From Peptococcaceae bacterium 1198_IL3148 (GTDB taxonomy: Bacteria; Bacillota; Desulfotomaculia; Desulfotomaculales; Desulfohalotomaculaceae), in assembly GCA_036763105.1 (NCBI GenBank), contig JBAIYS010000010.1:62001-126000 (forward strand): 64,000 nucleotides of DNA. The letters run 5' to 3'. The notes beneath the pieces were generated by a model. That model was given only the letters and a program-made list of their open reading frames with translations, was not told the origin of the DNA and did no database searches. How positions within the stretch are numbered: position 1 is the first letter of the stretch; each line of letters begins with the position of its first letter. Positions 40,231 to 49,575 of this stretch are shown piece by piece. Position numbers and translations under genes: made by a program.

Positions 40231-41181
40231 CTACATTACTCCCAGACCCTTTAGAATTGAGTTAATACCGGCAAAGATGAGCATGGCAATCACTAGATAC
40301 CTCACAGTTTTAGGCTTGGATTTTGATAACAATTTAACACCCACTTGTGAGCCTAGCATAATACCTATTACTGAGGGAACTGCTATAATCGGCAGCACTG
40401 CCCCTTGGTTGAGATAAATCCATGCAGCCGATGTATCTGTGATGGAGAGCAAAAATTTACTGGAACCAACGGCCAGTTTAAGTGGTGCGCCCATCAGTAA
40501 ATTTAGCACTGGCACGTTTGCCCAACCGGCGCCAAGACCGAACATACCGGCAATCAGGCCGATGAAAATAAACGTTAGGTAACCTTGAGCGGTACGCCAT
40601 ATAGTCCAATTAATTTGTTTGCCGGAGGTTTCTTCAACATAAGTACCACATATTTTTAATTTTTTAGCTAAGCCATCTCCGCCCTCCGGAACGTTGGGCA
40701 CGTCACTGTTTTTTGAGAAAATAAATAACATAGCAATGGCACTGATTGTTACCCCTAAAGCAATCTGCAAAATATCCTGTGGCAGTGCCAAACCGATAAA
40801 AGCACCGATAATACTAAAGGTGGAGGCGATTAAAGCCACTGGTAGCGCTAACCTTAAATTAGCAAACCCTTTTTTTAATAATCCGGGACCGGCGGCCAAT
40901 GCACCTGATAGAGCAACTATTAAACCAGCTCCGCGGACAAAATCTAAGTTAAACGGGAAGAAACTACCGACAATTGGTACAAACAATACACCGCCACCTA
41001 CACCGGCCAATACCGCCACGATACCTAGCACAAATGATGTTACTAGTAATAATGCGGGCCAAATCCACCATGGGGTACCAGGGTTGCCGGCAGCGGTTGC
41101 TACTGAATTGGCAATATCGGGCATGGCGGTTGATACAGCCAATGTTATAGAACTAATTTTCTCAACAATTATTTCTAACAT
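40231..41181 (-). CDS. TauE/SafE-family anion permease, module B
   Basis: A 316-residue permease with about eight helices and both glycine signatures, AVLAGVGGGVLFVPIVGSFF and LIAGMFGLGAGWANVPVL. ATG at 41181 is taken because GGGGGA lies just upstream and the preceding in-frame codons (to 41328) look non-coding. It is the first gene of the minus-strand module B. It differs strongly from the module A permease, indicating ancient paralogy or a replaced permease within a conserved module layout. Confidence 0.86.
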   Translation of the reverse strand: MLEIIVEKISSITLAVSTAMPDIANSVATAAGNPGTPWWIWPALLLVTSFVLGIVAVLAGVGGGVLFVPIVGSFFPFNLDFVRGAGLIVALSGALAAGPGLLKKGFANLRLALPVALIASTFSIIGAFIGLALPQDILQIALGVTISAIAMLFIFSKNSDVPNVPEGGDGLAKKLKICGTYVEETSGKQINWTIWRTAQGYLTFIFIGLIAGMFGLGAGWANVPVLNLLMGAPLKLAVGSSKFLLSITDTSAAWIYLNQGAVLPIIAVPSVIGIMLGSQVGVKLLSKSKPKTVRYLVIAMLIFAGINSILKGLGVM

Positions 41182-41739
41182 TTTAAATCCCCCGTTGAAA
41201 TGAATTTTAACTAACTTTAGTAAAAATATAATGTCATAAATCATTGCATGACTTCTAGCAAACTCTAATGATCTAAAATGAACAATCCCTCCCTTCAGGT
41301 GTTGGTAACATGTTGGCGGTTTGAGCATTATTTATCTGTTTTCAAGAACATGATTTATGTTATAATTTGTGTAGTGTCTTATTTTTTTTCAGTCTTCTTT
41401 GCTTGATATTAATTTCCCAAAACTTCTAATAACCGCCCTCATCGTAGGTAATAAGCAATAACGATGCCAACATAAACAAAAACAAACAAACCCTTGGCAT
41501 GTGAGGGTTTGTTAACACACAGCGAATTATATTCTTGTACATAACTGTACAAAAACAATCAGCAGTTAAAAAATAATTGTCACCAGGGCAAAAAAAGTCT
41601 TATAATTAAGGTAAAATCAAATGTTTTTAAGCTTGAATGTTAACGTACAACAACTGTCCATATTCAGACACTATTTTTTTCTGCCATATAAAATTTAGAA
41701 ATTTGGTTAATTAGTTGGTTGATGATGGGGGATATTAAT
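41182..41739. other. Divergent regulatory region between module B and the second two-component system
   Basis: A 558-base non-coding stretch. It contains a hairpin AACAAACCC/GGGTTTGTT (41485-41493, 41505-41513) whose T-rich tail lies on the minus strand, and the palindrome TTGTAC-N6-GTACAA (41535-41552). Upstream of the kinase gene no intact -24/-12 or -35/-10 pair stood out. An unrecognised small minus-strand RNA ending at the hairpin is possible. Confidence 0.5.
41535..41552. promoter_or_regulatory. Palindrome TTGTAC-N6-GTACAA
   Basis: A perfect 6-bp inverted repeat in the divergent intergenic region, in the size range of a dimeric regulator site. Confidence 0.5.
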
Positions 41740-43257
41740 ATGCAGTTATTTTCTCGTCGGAGCTTGCGGTTTCAAGTGATTGTGATTACCTTAATAATAC
41801 TGGTCATCCCAGCATTGGTAATTTTATACGACAATCACTATGCCGGCAAAAAAGAAGAAATAACCTTTATGGCCAAAGAAGAAAGACTGGGAACTATTGT
41901 TCAGACTGTTTCACAGGACTTGAACGCCCAAATGTTTGCTAATAAAAAACTTATGTCGCAAATGAACACTAAAGAGCTACATGCTTACTTAGGAGAACTA
42001 TTTTCTGAGGTGGCAACACCGAAGGTGGAAATAAATCCTGGTGTCAGGCTAAGTCTTTATATTCCTGAAAGCAATGAATTGGTAGTAAAGGGCTTTTTGC
42101 ACAACTACCGTAAATTATCCGCAGATGAACAAGTGGAACGGGAAAAGGAAATATTTAAAAGTTCTTATGCTGGTATTCAAAGTGTAATTGCCAGCGGACA
42201 TCCTTTGGCTACCATTTCCGGGGAGCCTGACGATAGATTTTTTCAAAACTTTGTGCCTATAAGATATAACGATGAGATTGTTGCTGTGCTTTGGGCAGAT
42301 GAGCGATTGCACCCAATTTTTGATCAAGCTCGTCAGTTTCGGACGATGAGTAGATCTTTTTCCTTACTGGCGATAGTAATTGGTGGATTGGGTGCTTTTG
42401 TGGTGATTAACAACTTAACATTAAATGTGCGTAGAATTAAAAAAGGATTAGAGAATCTAGAAAAGGATATAAACAATTTGCTGCCAGAAATGCCCGGCGA
42501 AATGGGCCAAATTGTTGGAGCCATTAATAAAATGGCCTGTTCATTGGCTGAAAAGGAACGATTGGAAGAAGAAATGAGGCGTCAAGAGCGCTTAGCCTCT
42601 TTAGGACAAGTGGTGACCGGGGTTGCCCATGAATTGCGCAATCCGTTAGGCATTATTAAAACCACTGTGCAATTGATGGAAGGGGAGGTAAATGAACCGT
42701 CAGTACAAGAGTATTGTCATGTAATTAAAAATCAAGTGGATCGTCAGAACAAAGTAATAACAGAGTTATTGGCCTATGGTAGACCCAGTAAACCATTAAA
42801 GGAATTGCTACAACTAAACAAATTGTTAGATGCTGTGTTAACCTTTACCAGTGCGCAACTGCGCCAAAACAAAGTTAAATTAAAGACTATTTATGATCAG
42901 AATTTACCGCATGTTTATGCTGACGCTGATCGCATAAAACAGGTATTTGTCAACTTGATTCTTAACTCGGTACAGGCAATGCCTCATGGTGGACGGTTAG
43001 TTATTAGCACCAGCTATAACTTAGATCAGGTGATGGTAAAATTTAAAGATAGCGGTATAGGAATTCAGGAAGGTGATATTAAAAAAGTATTTGAGCCATT
43101 TTTCACAACCAAAGATACAGGTACTGGTTTGGGGTTAACGATTTGCCGACAAATAGTAATGATGCACAAAGGAGACATCAAAGTCGAGAACAACGAAGAA
43201 GGCGGTGTAACTTTTATAGTTATACTACCCATTGTCGAGCAGGGGGTGGATAATTAA
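41740..43257 (+). CDS. Membrane sensor histidine kinase (AtoS/ZraS type)
   Basis: A 505-residue kinase: a first membrane helix (about 10-30), an extracytoplasmic sensor of about 180 residues, a second helix (about 212-232), a HAMP-like linker, HisKA with GVAHELRNPLGI, and HATPase with GIGIQEGDIKK and GTGLGLTICRQ. ATG at 41740 is used because GGGGGA is eight bases before it. It overlaps its response regulator gene by one base. Its signal is unknown; its position next to the anion permease modules makes an extracellular anion a candidate. Confidence 0.9.
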   Translation: MQLFSRRSLRFQVIVITLIILVIPALVILYDNHYAGKKEEITFMAKEERLGTIVQTVSQDLNAQMFANKKLMSQMNTKELHAYLGELFSEVATPKVEINPGVRLSLYIPESNELVVKGFLHNYRKLSADEQVEREKEIFKSSYAGIQSVIASGHPLATISGEPDDRFFQNFVPIRYNDEIVAVLWADERLHPIFDQARQFRTMSRSFSLLAIVIGGLGAFVVINNLTLNVRRIKKGLENLEKDINNLLPEMPGEMGQIVGAINKMACSLAEKERLEEEMRRQERLASLGQVVTGVAHELRNPLGIIKTTVQLMEGEVNEPSVQEYCHVIKNQVDRQNKVITELLAYGRPSKPLKELLQLNKLLDAVLTFTSAQLRQNKVKLKTIYDQNLPHVYADADRIKQVFVNLILNSVQAMPHGGRLVISTSYNLDQVMVKFKDSGIGIQEGDIKKVFEPFFTTKDTGTGLGLTICRQIVMMHKGDIKVENNEEGGVTFIVILPIVEQGVDN

Positions 43258-44612
43258 TGATTCCTAAGATTTTGATTATTGATGATGAGGAGTATATGTG
43301 TTGGGCATTAAAAAGGGCAATGGAGCAAGAAGGTTATCACGCTGTTACCGCCACCTCTGGTAACCAGGGAATTAACTTATTAAAAGAAAAGGGCCCATCC
43401 TTAATTTTATTGGACCTAAAAATGCCTGAGATGGATGGCTTGGAAGTGTTAAGCATTATCCGAGAAATTCACCCTAACGTACCAGTAATTATGATTACCG
43501 CCCATGGCACCATTCAAACTGCCATTGAAGCAATGAAGTTAGGGGCGGTGGATTATATTACCAAACCCTTTGATTTAGATGAATTAAAAATGGTGGTTAA
43601 ACAGGCACTGAAGTACAGCAAACTGGTTTCTGAGGTATCGTTTTTGCGATCTGAGCTTAGCAAGAAATATGGCACCATTATAGGTGAAAGTCAGGCCATG
43701 AAAGAAGTAATGATGCTGATTGATCGGGTAGCCACCACTAATGCCACCGTGATGATAACCGGTGAGAGTGGCACCGGAAAAGAAGTGACTGCCCGGGCCA
43801 TTCACCAAGCCAGTGAACGGCGTGATAATCCATTCGTGCCGGTAAACTGTGCTGCCCTGCCGGAGCAGTTGTTGGAAAGTGAGCTGTTTGGTCACGAAAA
43901 AGGTGCCTTTACCGGGGCGGTGGCTTTGAGAACGGGGCGCTTTGAGCTGGCGGACAAAGGGACTATTTTTTTAGACGAAATAGCAGAAATGCCTTTATCA
44001 ATGCAGGCTAAATTACTGCGGGTTATACAAGAACGAACCTTTGAACGGGTAGGTGGTACAGAAACTTTAAAAGTTGATGTGCGGATAGTTGCAGCCACCA
44101 ATAAAGATATAAAAAAATCAGTGGAAAAAGGTGAATTTAGGGAGGACTTATACTATCGATTGAATGTTATACACATTCAATTACCGCCCCTAAGAGACCG
44201 CAAAGAAGATATTCCATTATTGGCAAACAACTTTTTGTTTAAGTATATGATGGGTACCCATCCGGTAAAAAATATATCTAAAGAAGCTATGGATTTGTTA
44301 TTAAGCTATAATTGGCCAGGTAACATCCGGGAACTGCAAAATGTTATCGAGCGAGCTGTGATTATCTGTCAGGGGGATACGGTATTACCTGAGCATTTAC
44401 CAAAAGAGTTGCAGCAGAACGGTCACGAAGATGTGGAAAGCATCATTAATTTTCCCGATACAGGTATTTCACTGGAACAGGTGGAAAAGGAATTGATTTT
44501 AAAGGCTTTGACGAAAAGCAGTGGCAATCAAACTAAAGCAGCTCAATTATTGGGGATCACCCGTTCGGCCTTGATTTACCGTAGCCAAAAGTATAATATT
44601 AACTTAGGTTAA
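43257..44612 (+). CDS. Sigma54-dependent response regulator (AtoC/ZraR type)
   Basis: A 451-residue NtrC-family activator: receiver with LLDLKMPEMDG, AAA+ with GESGTGKE and the exact sigma54 loop GAFTGA, and a Fis-type HTH (NQTKAAQLLGITRSALIYR). It is the second such regulator in the window and overlaps its kinase by one base. Unlike the first system, I found no correctly spaced -24/-12 promoter near the neighbouring permease genes, so its targets are probably elsewhere. Confidence 0.94.
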   Translation: MIPKILIIDDEEYMCWALKRAMEQEGYHAVTATSGNQGINLLKEKGPSLILLDLKMPEMDGLEVLSIIREIHPNVPVIMITAHGTIQTAIEAMKLGAVDYITKPFDLDELKMVVKQALKYSKLVSEVSFLRSELSKKYGTIIGESQAMKEVMMLIDRVATTNATVMITGESGTGKEVTARAIHQASERRDNPFVPVNCAALPEQLLESELFGHEKGAFTGAVALRTGRFELADKGTIFLDEIAEMPLSMQAKLLRVIQERTFERVGGTETLKVDVRIVAATNKDIKKSVEKGEFREDLYYRLNVIHIQLPPLRDRKEDIPLLANNFLFKYMMGTHPVKNISKEAMDLLLSYNWPGNIRELQNVIERAVIICQGDTVLPEHLPKELQQNGHEDVESIINFPDTGISLEQVEKELILKALTKSSGNQTKAAQLLGITRSALIYRSQKYNINLG

Positions 44613-44618
44613 AATTGG

Positions 44619-44652
44619 AAGCTCGTGGGTAAAATAACCCTACGAGCTTTTC
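44619..44652 (+). terminator. Terminator after the second two-component system
   Basis: The stem AAGCTCGT-GGGT pairs with ACCC-T-ACGAGCTT (one bulge) and is followed by TTCTT. Confidence 0.82.
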
Positions 44653-44670
44653 TTAAGGTGGCGATAGATA

Positions 44671-45576
44671 TTGGGTAACTTTATACCAGCTTACAAAACA
44701 ATAAAGCTAGAAGAATTAAAAGAGAGAGCTCAACAGGCGGTGCAGCTATTGGCGGATTGTACCGTTTGTGCCCAACATTGTCATGTTAACCGCCTGCAAG
44801 GCGAAAAAGGTTTTTGCCGAGTGGGCAGAGAGGCTGTGGTCGCTAGCTTTGGCAGACATTTTGGGGAAGAAGATGTGTTGGTGGGACAAAACGGCTCCGG
44901 TACAATATTCTTCAGTTATTGCAATCTAGCTTGTCAGTTCTGTCAAAATTGTGAGGTCAGTCACAATGGAGAAGGCAGAGAAGTAAGTGCAGATGAGTTG
45001 GCGGAAATAATGCTTGACCTGCAACGGATAGGTTGTCACAATATAAATTTAGTATCTCCCAGCCATATTGTGCCCCAAATTTTAGAGGCTTTAGTAATAG
45101 CCGCTGAAAAGGGCTTAAATATTCCCTTGGTATACAACACTGGTAGTTATGATGAAATAAAAACCATAGAATTACTGGATGGTATAGTGGACATCTATCT
45201 GCCAGACATCAAGTTTTCCATTGATAAGCAAGGAGAAAAATATGCAGCAGCCCCGAATTATTTTACAGTGGCGAGAAAAGTCATTAAAGAAATGCATAGG
45301 CAAGTGGGAGACCTGCAAAAAAATAATCAAAACATAGCCACTCGGGGTATACTGGTAAGGCACCTAGTAATGCCCAATGATGTTTCTGGCAGTGAAATGG
45401 TGCTACAGTACCTAGCAAATGAAATTTCACCCCATACATATATCAACATTATGGATCAATATTACCCGGCCCATAATGCTAGCAAATTTCCAGAAATCAG
45501 CCGCCCCACCAGTGGTCGTGAGCACCGTTGGGTGCTACAAAAGGCTAGAGAGTTGGGTTTGGATAGGGTTGTTTAA
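44671..45576 (+). CDS. Radical SAM protein, PFL-activating-enzyme-like
   Basis: A 301-residue radical SAM protein with cluster motif CNLACQFC (about residues 88-95) and an additional N-terminal Cys set, CTVCAQHC and CRVG, as in the PflA-related AmmeMemoRadiSam-like/COG1313 group. The C-terminal part contains DIYLPDIKFS and RHLVMPND. True PFL activators act on a glycyl-radical enzyme, but none is nearby. TTG at 44671 follows AAGGTGG. It is a single-gene unit closed by a terminator. Substrate is unknown. Confidence 0.82.
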   Translation: MGNFIPAYKTIKLEELKERAQQAVQLLADCTVCAQHCHVNRLQGEKGFCRVGREAVVASFGRHFGEEDVLVGQNGSGTIFFSYCNLACQFCQNCEVSHNGEGREVSADELAEIMLDLQRIGCHNINLVSPSHIVPQILEALVIAAEKGLNIPLVYNTGSYDEIKTIELLDGIVDIYLPDIKFSIDKQGEKYAAAPNYFTVARKVIKEMHRQVGDLQKNNQNIATRGILVRHLVMPNDVSGSEMVLQYLANEISPHTYINIMDQYYPAHNASKFPEISRPTSGREHRWVLQKARELGLDRVV

Positions 45577-45582
45577 AACTAA

Positions 45583-45609
45583 GCCCCTGCATGGTGCAGG
45601 GGTTTTATT
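45583..45609 (+). terminator. Terminator after the radical SAM gene
   Basis: The stem CCCCTGCA/TGCAGGGG (45584-45591, 45595-45602) with a 3-nt loop and TTTTATTT tail. Confidence 0.93.
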
Positions 45610-45658
45610 TATGTGATATCATGGACAATAATAGTCTTTAATTAGAGGCGGTGCTAGT

Positions 45659-47014
45659 TTGAATAATGAGGTAACAATTAATATAACCGGCTTAACGCAC
45701 CAGGGGGAAGGGGTGGGACGCCTTCCCGATGGATTAGCGGTGTTTGTTCCTGGGGTGGTGCCGGGCGAAATGGCACAAGTGAAGATAATTCAACGCAAGA
45801 AAAACTTTGCTAGGGCAAAGCTGCTGCATATTTTGCAAGCCACAGCAGACCGTTGCCAACCGGAGTGTAGTGTTTTCAGTGAATGTGGTGGTTGCACGCT
45901 ACAGCACGTTAACTATCAAGCTCAGCTTACCTATAAAAGGCAGCAGGTGGTAGATAATTTAACCCGCATTGGTAAATTATCAGAGGTAAATGTTGAAAGT
46001 ACTTTAGGTATGGACAACCCTTGGCATTACCGCAATAAAGTGCATTTTCAGGTGCAACAGATTAATGGTGGTATCCGCTTAGGTTATTTTGAACAGGGCA
46101 GTCACCATTTTTTGCCCCTGACCCCACACTACTGCCAATTGGTGGATGAAGATTTAAACGACACTGCTAAGCAAGTAGAAATGATATTAAACAAACATAA
46201 AGTATCAGTGTATAATTGGCGGACTAAGAGTGGTTTGTTGCGCCATGTGCTTTTGCGTAAAGCGGTGGCTACAGACCAAATCATGGTGGTGTTGGTGACC
46301 GGCAGGGGCAGTTGGTACAACCAAAAACTTATTGCCGCTGACATCCAAAAATTGCAACCCAAAGTGGTATCGGTGATCCGCAATATCAATAAGGCCAGCA
46401 ACCGAGTGGTGTTAGGGGATGAAAACATCACCTTGGCTGGCCAAGCCACCATTACAGATAAATTGGCCAATCTATACTTTGAAATTTCCCCCAACTCTTT
46501 CTATCAGGTAAACCCAGTTCAAACCCAACTGCTATATCAAAAGGCATTAGAATATGCGGAGCTAAACGGTAACGAAAAAGTATTGGACGCCTATTGTGGT
46601 ATTGGCACCATCGCCCTTTTCATGGCTGGCCATGCTAAAGAGGTGATGGGGTTAGAAGTGGTACCCCAAGCAGTGGAAAATGCCAAAGAAAATGCAGCGA
46701 GAAATGGTGTCAGCAATGCTGAGTTTTACCAAGGGGAAGTTGAAAGAATGTTGCCATTAATGTATAAAGAGGGCTATCGCCCAGGTGTAGTGGTGCTGGA
46801 TCCGCCACGCAAAGGCTGTGAACCAGAGGTGCTCCAAACCATTACCCAAATGCAAGTGCCAAGGATTGTCTACGTATCTTGCGACTCCAGCACCATGTCC
46901 AGAGATATAGCCTATTTACATGAAAATGGTTACCAGGCAAGAAAAGTACAACCGGTGGACATGTTTCCGCATACGGCTCACGTTGAGACGGTTGTATTGA
47001 TGTCTAGAAAGTGA
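45659..47014 (+). CDS. rlmD: 23S rRNA (uracil-5-)-methyltransferase RlmD-like (RumA family)
   Basis: A 451-residue RNA m5U methyltransferase. An N-terminal TRAM domain (about 1-58) is followed by the Fe-S cysteine set in CQPECSVFSECGGC. The Rossmann methyltransferase has VLDAYCGIGTIALF, VLDPPRKGC and the catalytic Cys in VYVSCDSSTMSRD. It methylates uridines in 23S rRNA or tRNA (RlmD, RlmCD or TrmFO-independent TrmA-like; Firmicutes often have several). TTG at 45659 is preceded by an AGAGGCGG-like site. It marks the end of the ordinary chromosome before the accessory island. Confidence 0.92.
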   Translation: MNNEVTINITGLTHQGEGVGRLPDGLAVFVPGVVPGEMAQVKIIQRKKNFARAKLLHILQATADRCQPECSVFSECGGCTLQHVNYQAQLTYKRQQVVDNLTRIGKLSEVNVESTLGMDNPWHYRNKVHFQVQQINGGIRLGYFEQGSHHFLPLTPHYCQLVDEDLNDTAKQVEMILNKHKVSVYNWRTKSGLLRHVLLRKAVATDQIMVVLVTGRGSWYNQKLIAADIQKLQPKVVSVIRNINKASNRVVLGDENITLAGQATITDKLANLYFEISPNSFYQVNPVQTQLLYQKALEYAELNGNEKVLDAYCGIGTIALFMAGHAKEVMGLEVVPQAVENAKENAARNGVSNAEFYQGEVERMLPLMYKEGYRPGVVVLDPPRKGCEPEVLQTITQMQVPRIVYVSCDSSTMSRDIAYLHENGYQARKVQPVDMFPHTAHVETVVLMSRK

Positions 47015-47080
47015 TGTCCGGAAAGCCTTGAGAATACTGAGTTTTATAAAATGAAAGTAAATCTGTCTACTCGACTTAAG

Positions 47081-47123
47081 CCCTCGATATGTGTACGTGG
47101 AAACATATCGAGGGTGTTTTTTT
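47081..47123 (+). terminator. Terminator after rlmD
   Basis: A 12-bp stem CCCTCGATATGT/ACATATCGAGGG (47081-47092, 47103-47114) followed by TGTTTTTTT. Confidence 0.95.
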
Positions 47124-47198
47124 GTGGTAAAAATGAGTCTGAAATTAGGTAGGGGTGAGTGGACAGAATAGATAAATTAGTAGGGTTGAGGAGACAGG

Positions 47199-47297
47199 AT
47201 GGATGTAACATTCTATACACCTGAGATTATAGCATAGAATTTAGAAGGATTTGGAGTAAGAATTATTGAATACAAATCAAAAATCATGCGAACGTAA
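47199..47297 (+). pseudogene. Short broken coding remnant
   Basis: ATG at 47199 after GAGGAG opens a frame reading MDVTFYTPEIIA, then TAG (47235-47237), then NLEGFGVRIIEYKSKIMRT and TAA. The amino-acid style on both sides of the TAG is protein-like, so this may be the remnant of a small gene at the island edge. I do not recognise the family, and chance is not excluded. Confidence 0.35.
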
Positions 47298-47306
47298 AGA
47301 AAATGT

Positions 47307-47347
47307 TTGCAATATGATGATGCTAATGATATTATGTAATTATACAT
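47307..47347 (+). promoter_or_regulatory. SigmaA promoter and operator of the restriction operon
   Basis: TTGCAA (47307-47312) and TATTAT (47330-47335) are 17 bases apart. The palindrome ATGTA-N4-TACAT (47334-47347) starts at the -10 edge, where the XRE protein encoded directly downstream could bind. Confidence 0.65.
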
Positions 47348-47361
47348 ACATAGAGGTGATT

Positions 47362-47574
47362 ATGATGGCAATTAGTTATAAAAAACTTTGGAAGCTTCTT
47401 ATTGATAGAGATATGAAAAAGAAAGACTTACAGAAACTTGCAGGCATTAGTTCTGCTACGATCACAAAGCTTGGTAAAAACGAAAATGTTAGTACAGAAA
47501 TAATACAAAAAATCTGTATAGCGTTGGAATGTGACGTCTGTGATATCATGGAAATGGATACCAAACGGAATTAG
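47362..47574 (+). CDS. XRE-family HTH regulator (Cro/CI type)
   Basis: A 70-residue DNA-binding protein with one HTH (KKDLQKLAGISSATITKLGKN) and the common ending VCDIMEMD. Start at 47362 (or the adjacent ATG at 47365) fits GAGGTG upstream; the longer frame from 47266 has no ribosome site. It lies 42 bases ahead of hsdM and is likely the autoregulator of the restriction operon, delaying or balancing nuclease expression. Confidence 0.85.
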   Translation: MMAISYKKLWKLLIDRDMKKKDLQKLAGISSATITKLGKNENVSTEIIQKICIALECDVCDIMEMDTKRN

Positions 47575-47616
47575 TATTTATTATTGTGAAATATCAATCA
47601 AATGGAGGCTTGTTTA

Positions 47617-49575
47617 ATGATAAATATAAGAAAATTAGAATCAGAATTATGGGAATCAGCAGATCTCTTACGTCAAGGTTCTAAATTAAGTTCTCAAGAA
47701 TATTGCATGCCGGTTCTTGGTTTAATCTTTTTGCGTTATGCATATAGTCGGTTTAAATACGTGGAAGCTGAAATTCTAAAAGACCGTCCTGTACGTAATG
47801 GTCGCGTACTTCCTGTTGAGTCAAGTGATTTTAAGCAGAAAAGTGCTATCTTTTTACCTGAGAAGGCACGATATGATTATCTGCTCAATTTGCCAGACGA
47901 TGCTGATTGTGGGAAGGCAGTCAATGAGGCTATGGAGTTAATTGAGGCAGAGAGTACTCAATTGAAAGGAATACTACCCAAAACATATACTTCTTTCAGA
48001 AATGATTTGTTGAAAGAATTGTTGCGTATTTTTAACAATAGTGCATTGAACGAAATCAACGATGATATCCTAGGTCGCATTTATGAGTATTTCTTAAATA
48101 AGTTTGCTTCAGCTATCGCATCGGATGATGGAGTTTTCTTTACACCTAAATCTCTAGTAAAGATGATTGTGAATATAATTGAGCCAACTCAAGGGATAGT
48201 GTTAGATCCTGCCTGTGGCAGTGGTGGAATGTTTGTTTCCTCCAGCGACTTTGTCAATTCTGAAGGAATCAATGCTAATTCTGCCATGACATTTTATGGA
48301 CAAGAAAAAGTAGAGTTTAATGCGAAGTTATGTATCATGAATATGGCTGTACACGGATTAAATGCAAAAATCAAATCTGGTGATGAGGCTAACAGCTTCT
48401 ATCATGATGCTCATAATCTGGAAGGGCGCTGCGATTATGTAATGGCTAATCCTCCATTTAATGTAGATAAAGTAAAAGCAGAATCTACTCAGAATGCAGG
48501 ACGCTTACCTTTTGGGTTGCCGGGAGTAAATCAAAAAAAGGAAGTCTCTAATGCCAATTATCTTTGGATTTCATATTTCTATGCGTATTTAAATGATACT
48601 GGACGCGCTGGTTTTGTTATGGCTGCTTCTGCTACGGATAGTGGCAATAAGGATCGAGAAATCAGAAAACAGCTTATTCAGACAGGACATGTAGACTGTT
48701 TAATGTCAGTGGCTAATAACTTCTTTTACAAGGTTTCATTGCCTTGCTCCCTGTGGTTCTTTGATAAGGGAAAGAAAGAAGAATTAAAGGATAAAGTGCT
48801 TTTCATAGATTCGCGTAATTACTATACTGTAGTGGATCGAACACTCAATGAGTGGAGTGAATGGCAGATGAAAAACCTCAATGCCATTGTCTGGCTCTAC
48901 CGTGGAGAGAAAGAAAAGTACACAAAATTATTACAGGATTATTGGACTCAAATTATCAATGATTACAAAGAATTTGATGCTGCATTTGAAAGTGTGTCGG
49001 TACTGTTGAATGGCTATGGTGAGAAACTTAAACCATTGAGAGTTCAGATTTCAGATATCGTTAAAAACTCAGAGGATATTAACCAGCTGTTACCGCTGAA
49101 TGATTTGTTGAAAAAGTATAGTACAGAACTTAATGCTTCGTTAAAAGCTCTTTGTGAGTACGGTGATGGATTGGAGAAGGATGAAGCTAAGGTGTTTGCT
49201 AAATCCATCGATGAATCCGCAACAACTTGGGATCGCTTCAAAAAGTCTGTTTCTACTCGCATTGTGGAAGTAGTATCTCAAATCAAGGCCTGCCGTACAG
49301 TGATAAAAGAAGCAAAATGGCTCACTGAGAAATTCGGAGACGGCACATATACCGATGTTCTGGGACTTTGTAAAGTTGCAACTATAGATGAAATAGAAGA
49401 AAAGAACTGGAGCCTTACTCCTGGTGTATATGTGGGTGTTGCTCCTGTAGAAGAAGATGATGAAAACTTCGAAGAAAGAATGACCGAAATTCACAAGGAA
49501 CTCTTAACATTACAGTCAGAGGCAAACAAGTTAATGGATACTATTTCGGCGAACTTTGAGGTGTTGGGTATATGA
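47617..49575 (+). CDS. hsdM: Type I restriction-modification methyltransferase HsdM
   Basis: A 652-residue N6-adenine methyltransferase subunit. An N-terminal HsdM helical domain is followed by the SAM-binding motif DPACGSGGMF (about 200) and the catalytic motif NPPFNVDK (about 288). The C-terminal 200 residues form an extended, coiled-coil-rich tail longer than the classical 500-residue HsdM. ATG at 47617 is chosen because GGAGG is eight bases upstream. Its stop overlaps hsdS by four bases. With HsdS it methylates host DNA, and with HsdR it cuts unmodified DNA. Confidence 0.95.
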   Translation: MINIRKLESELWESADLLRQGSKLSSQEYCMPVLGLIFLRYAYSRFKYVEAEILKDRPVRNGRVLPVESSDFKQKSAIFLPEKARYDYLLNLPDDADCGKAVNEAMELIEAESTQLKGILPKTYTSFRNDLLKELLRIFNNSALNEINDDILGRIYEYFLNKFASAIASDDGVFFTPKSLVKMIVNIIEPTQGIVLDPACGSGGMFVSSSDFVNSEGINANSAMTFYGQEKVEFNAKLCIMNMAVHGLNAKIKSGDEANSFYHDAHNLEGRCDYVMANPPFNVDKVKAESTQNAGRLPFGLPGVNQKKEVSNANYLWISYFYAYLNDTGRAGFVMAASATDSGNKDREIRKQLIQTGHVDCLMSVANNFFYKVSLPCSLWFFDKGKKEELKDKVLFIDSRNYYTVVDRTLNEWSEWQMKNLNAIVWLYRGEKEKYTKLLQDYWTQIINDYKEFDAAFESVSVLLNGYGEKLKPLRVQISDIVKNSEDINQLLPLNDLLKKYSTELNASLKALCEYGDGLEKDEAKVFAKSIDESATTWDRFKKSVSTRIVEVVSQIKACRTVIKEAKWLTEKFGDGTYTDVLGLCKVATIDEIEEKNWSLTPGVYVGVAPVEEDDENFEERMTEIHKELLTLQSEANKLMDTISANFEVLGI

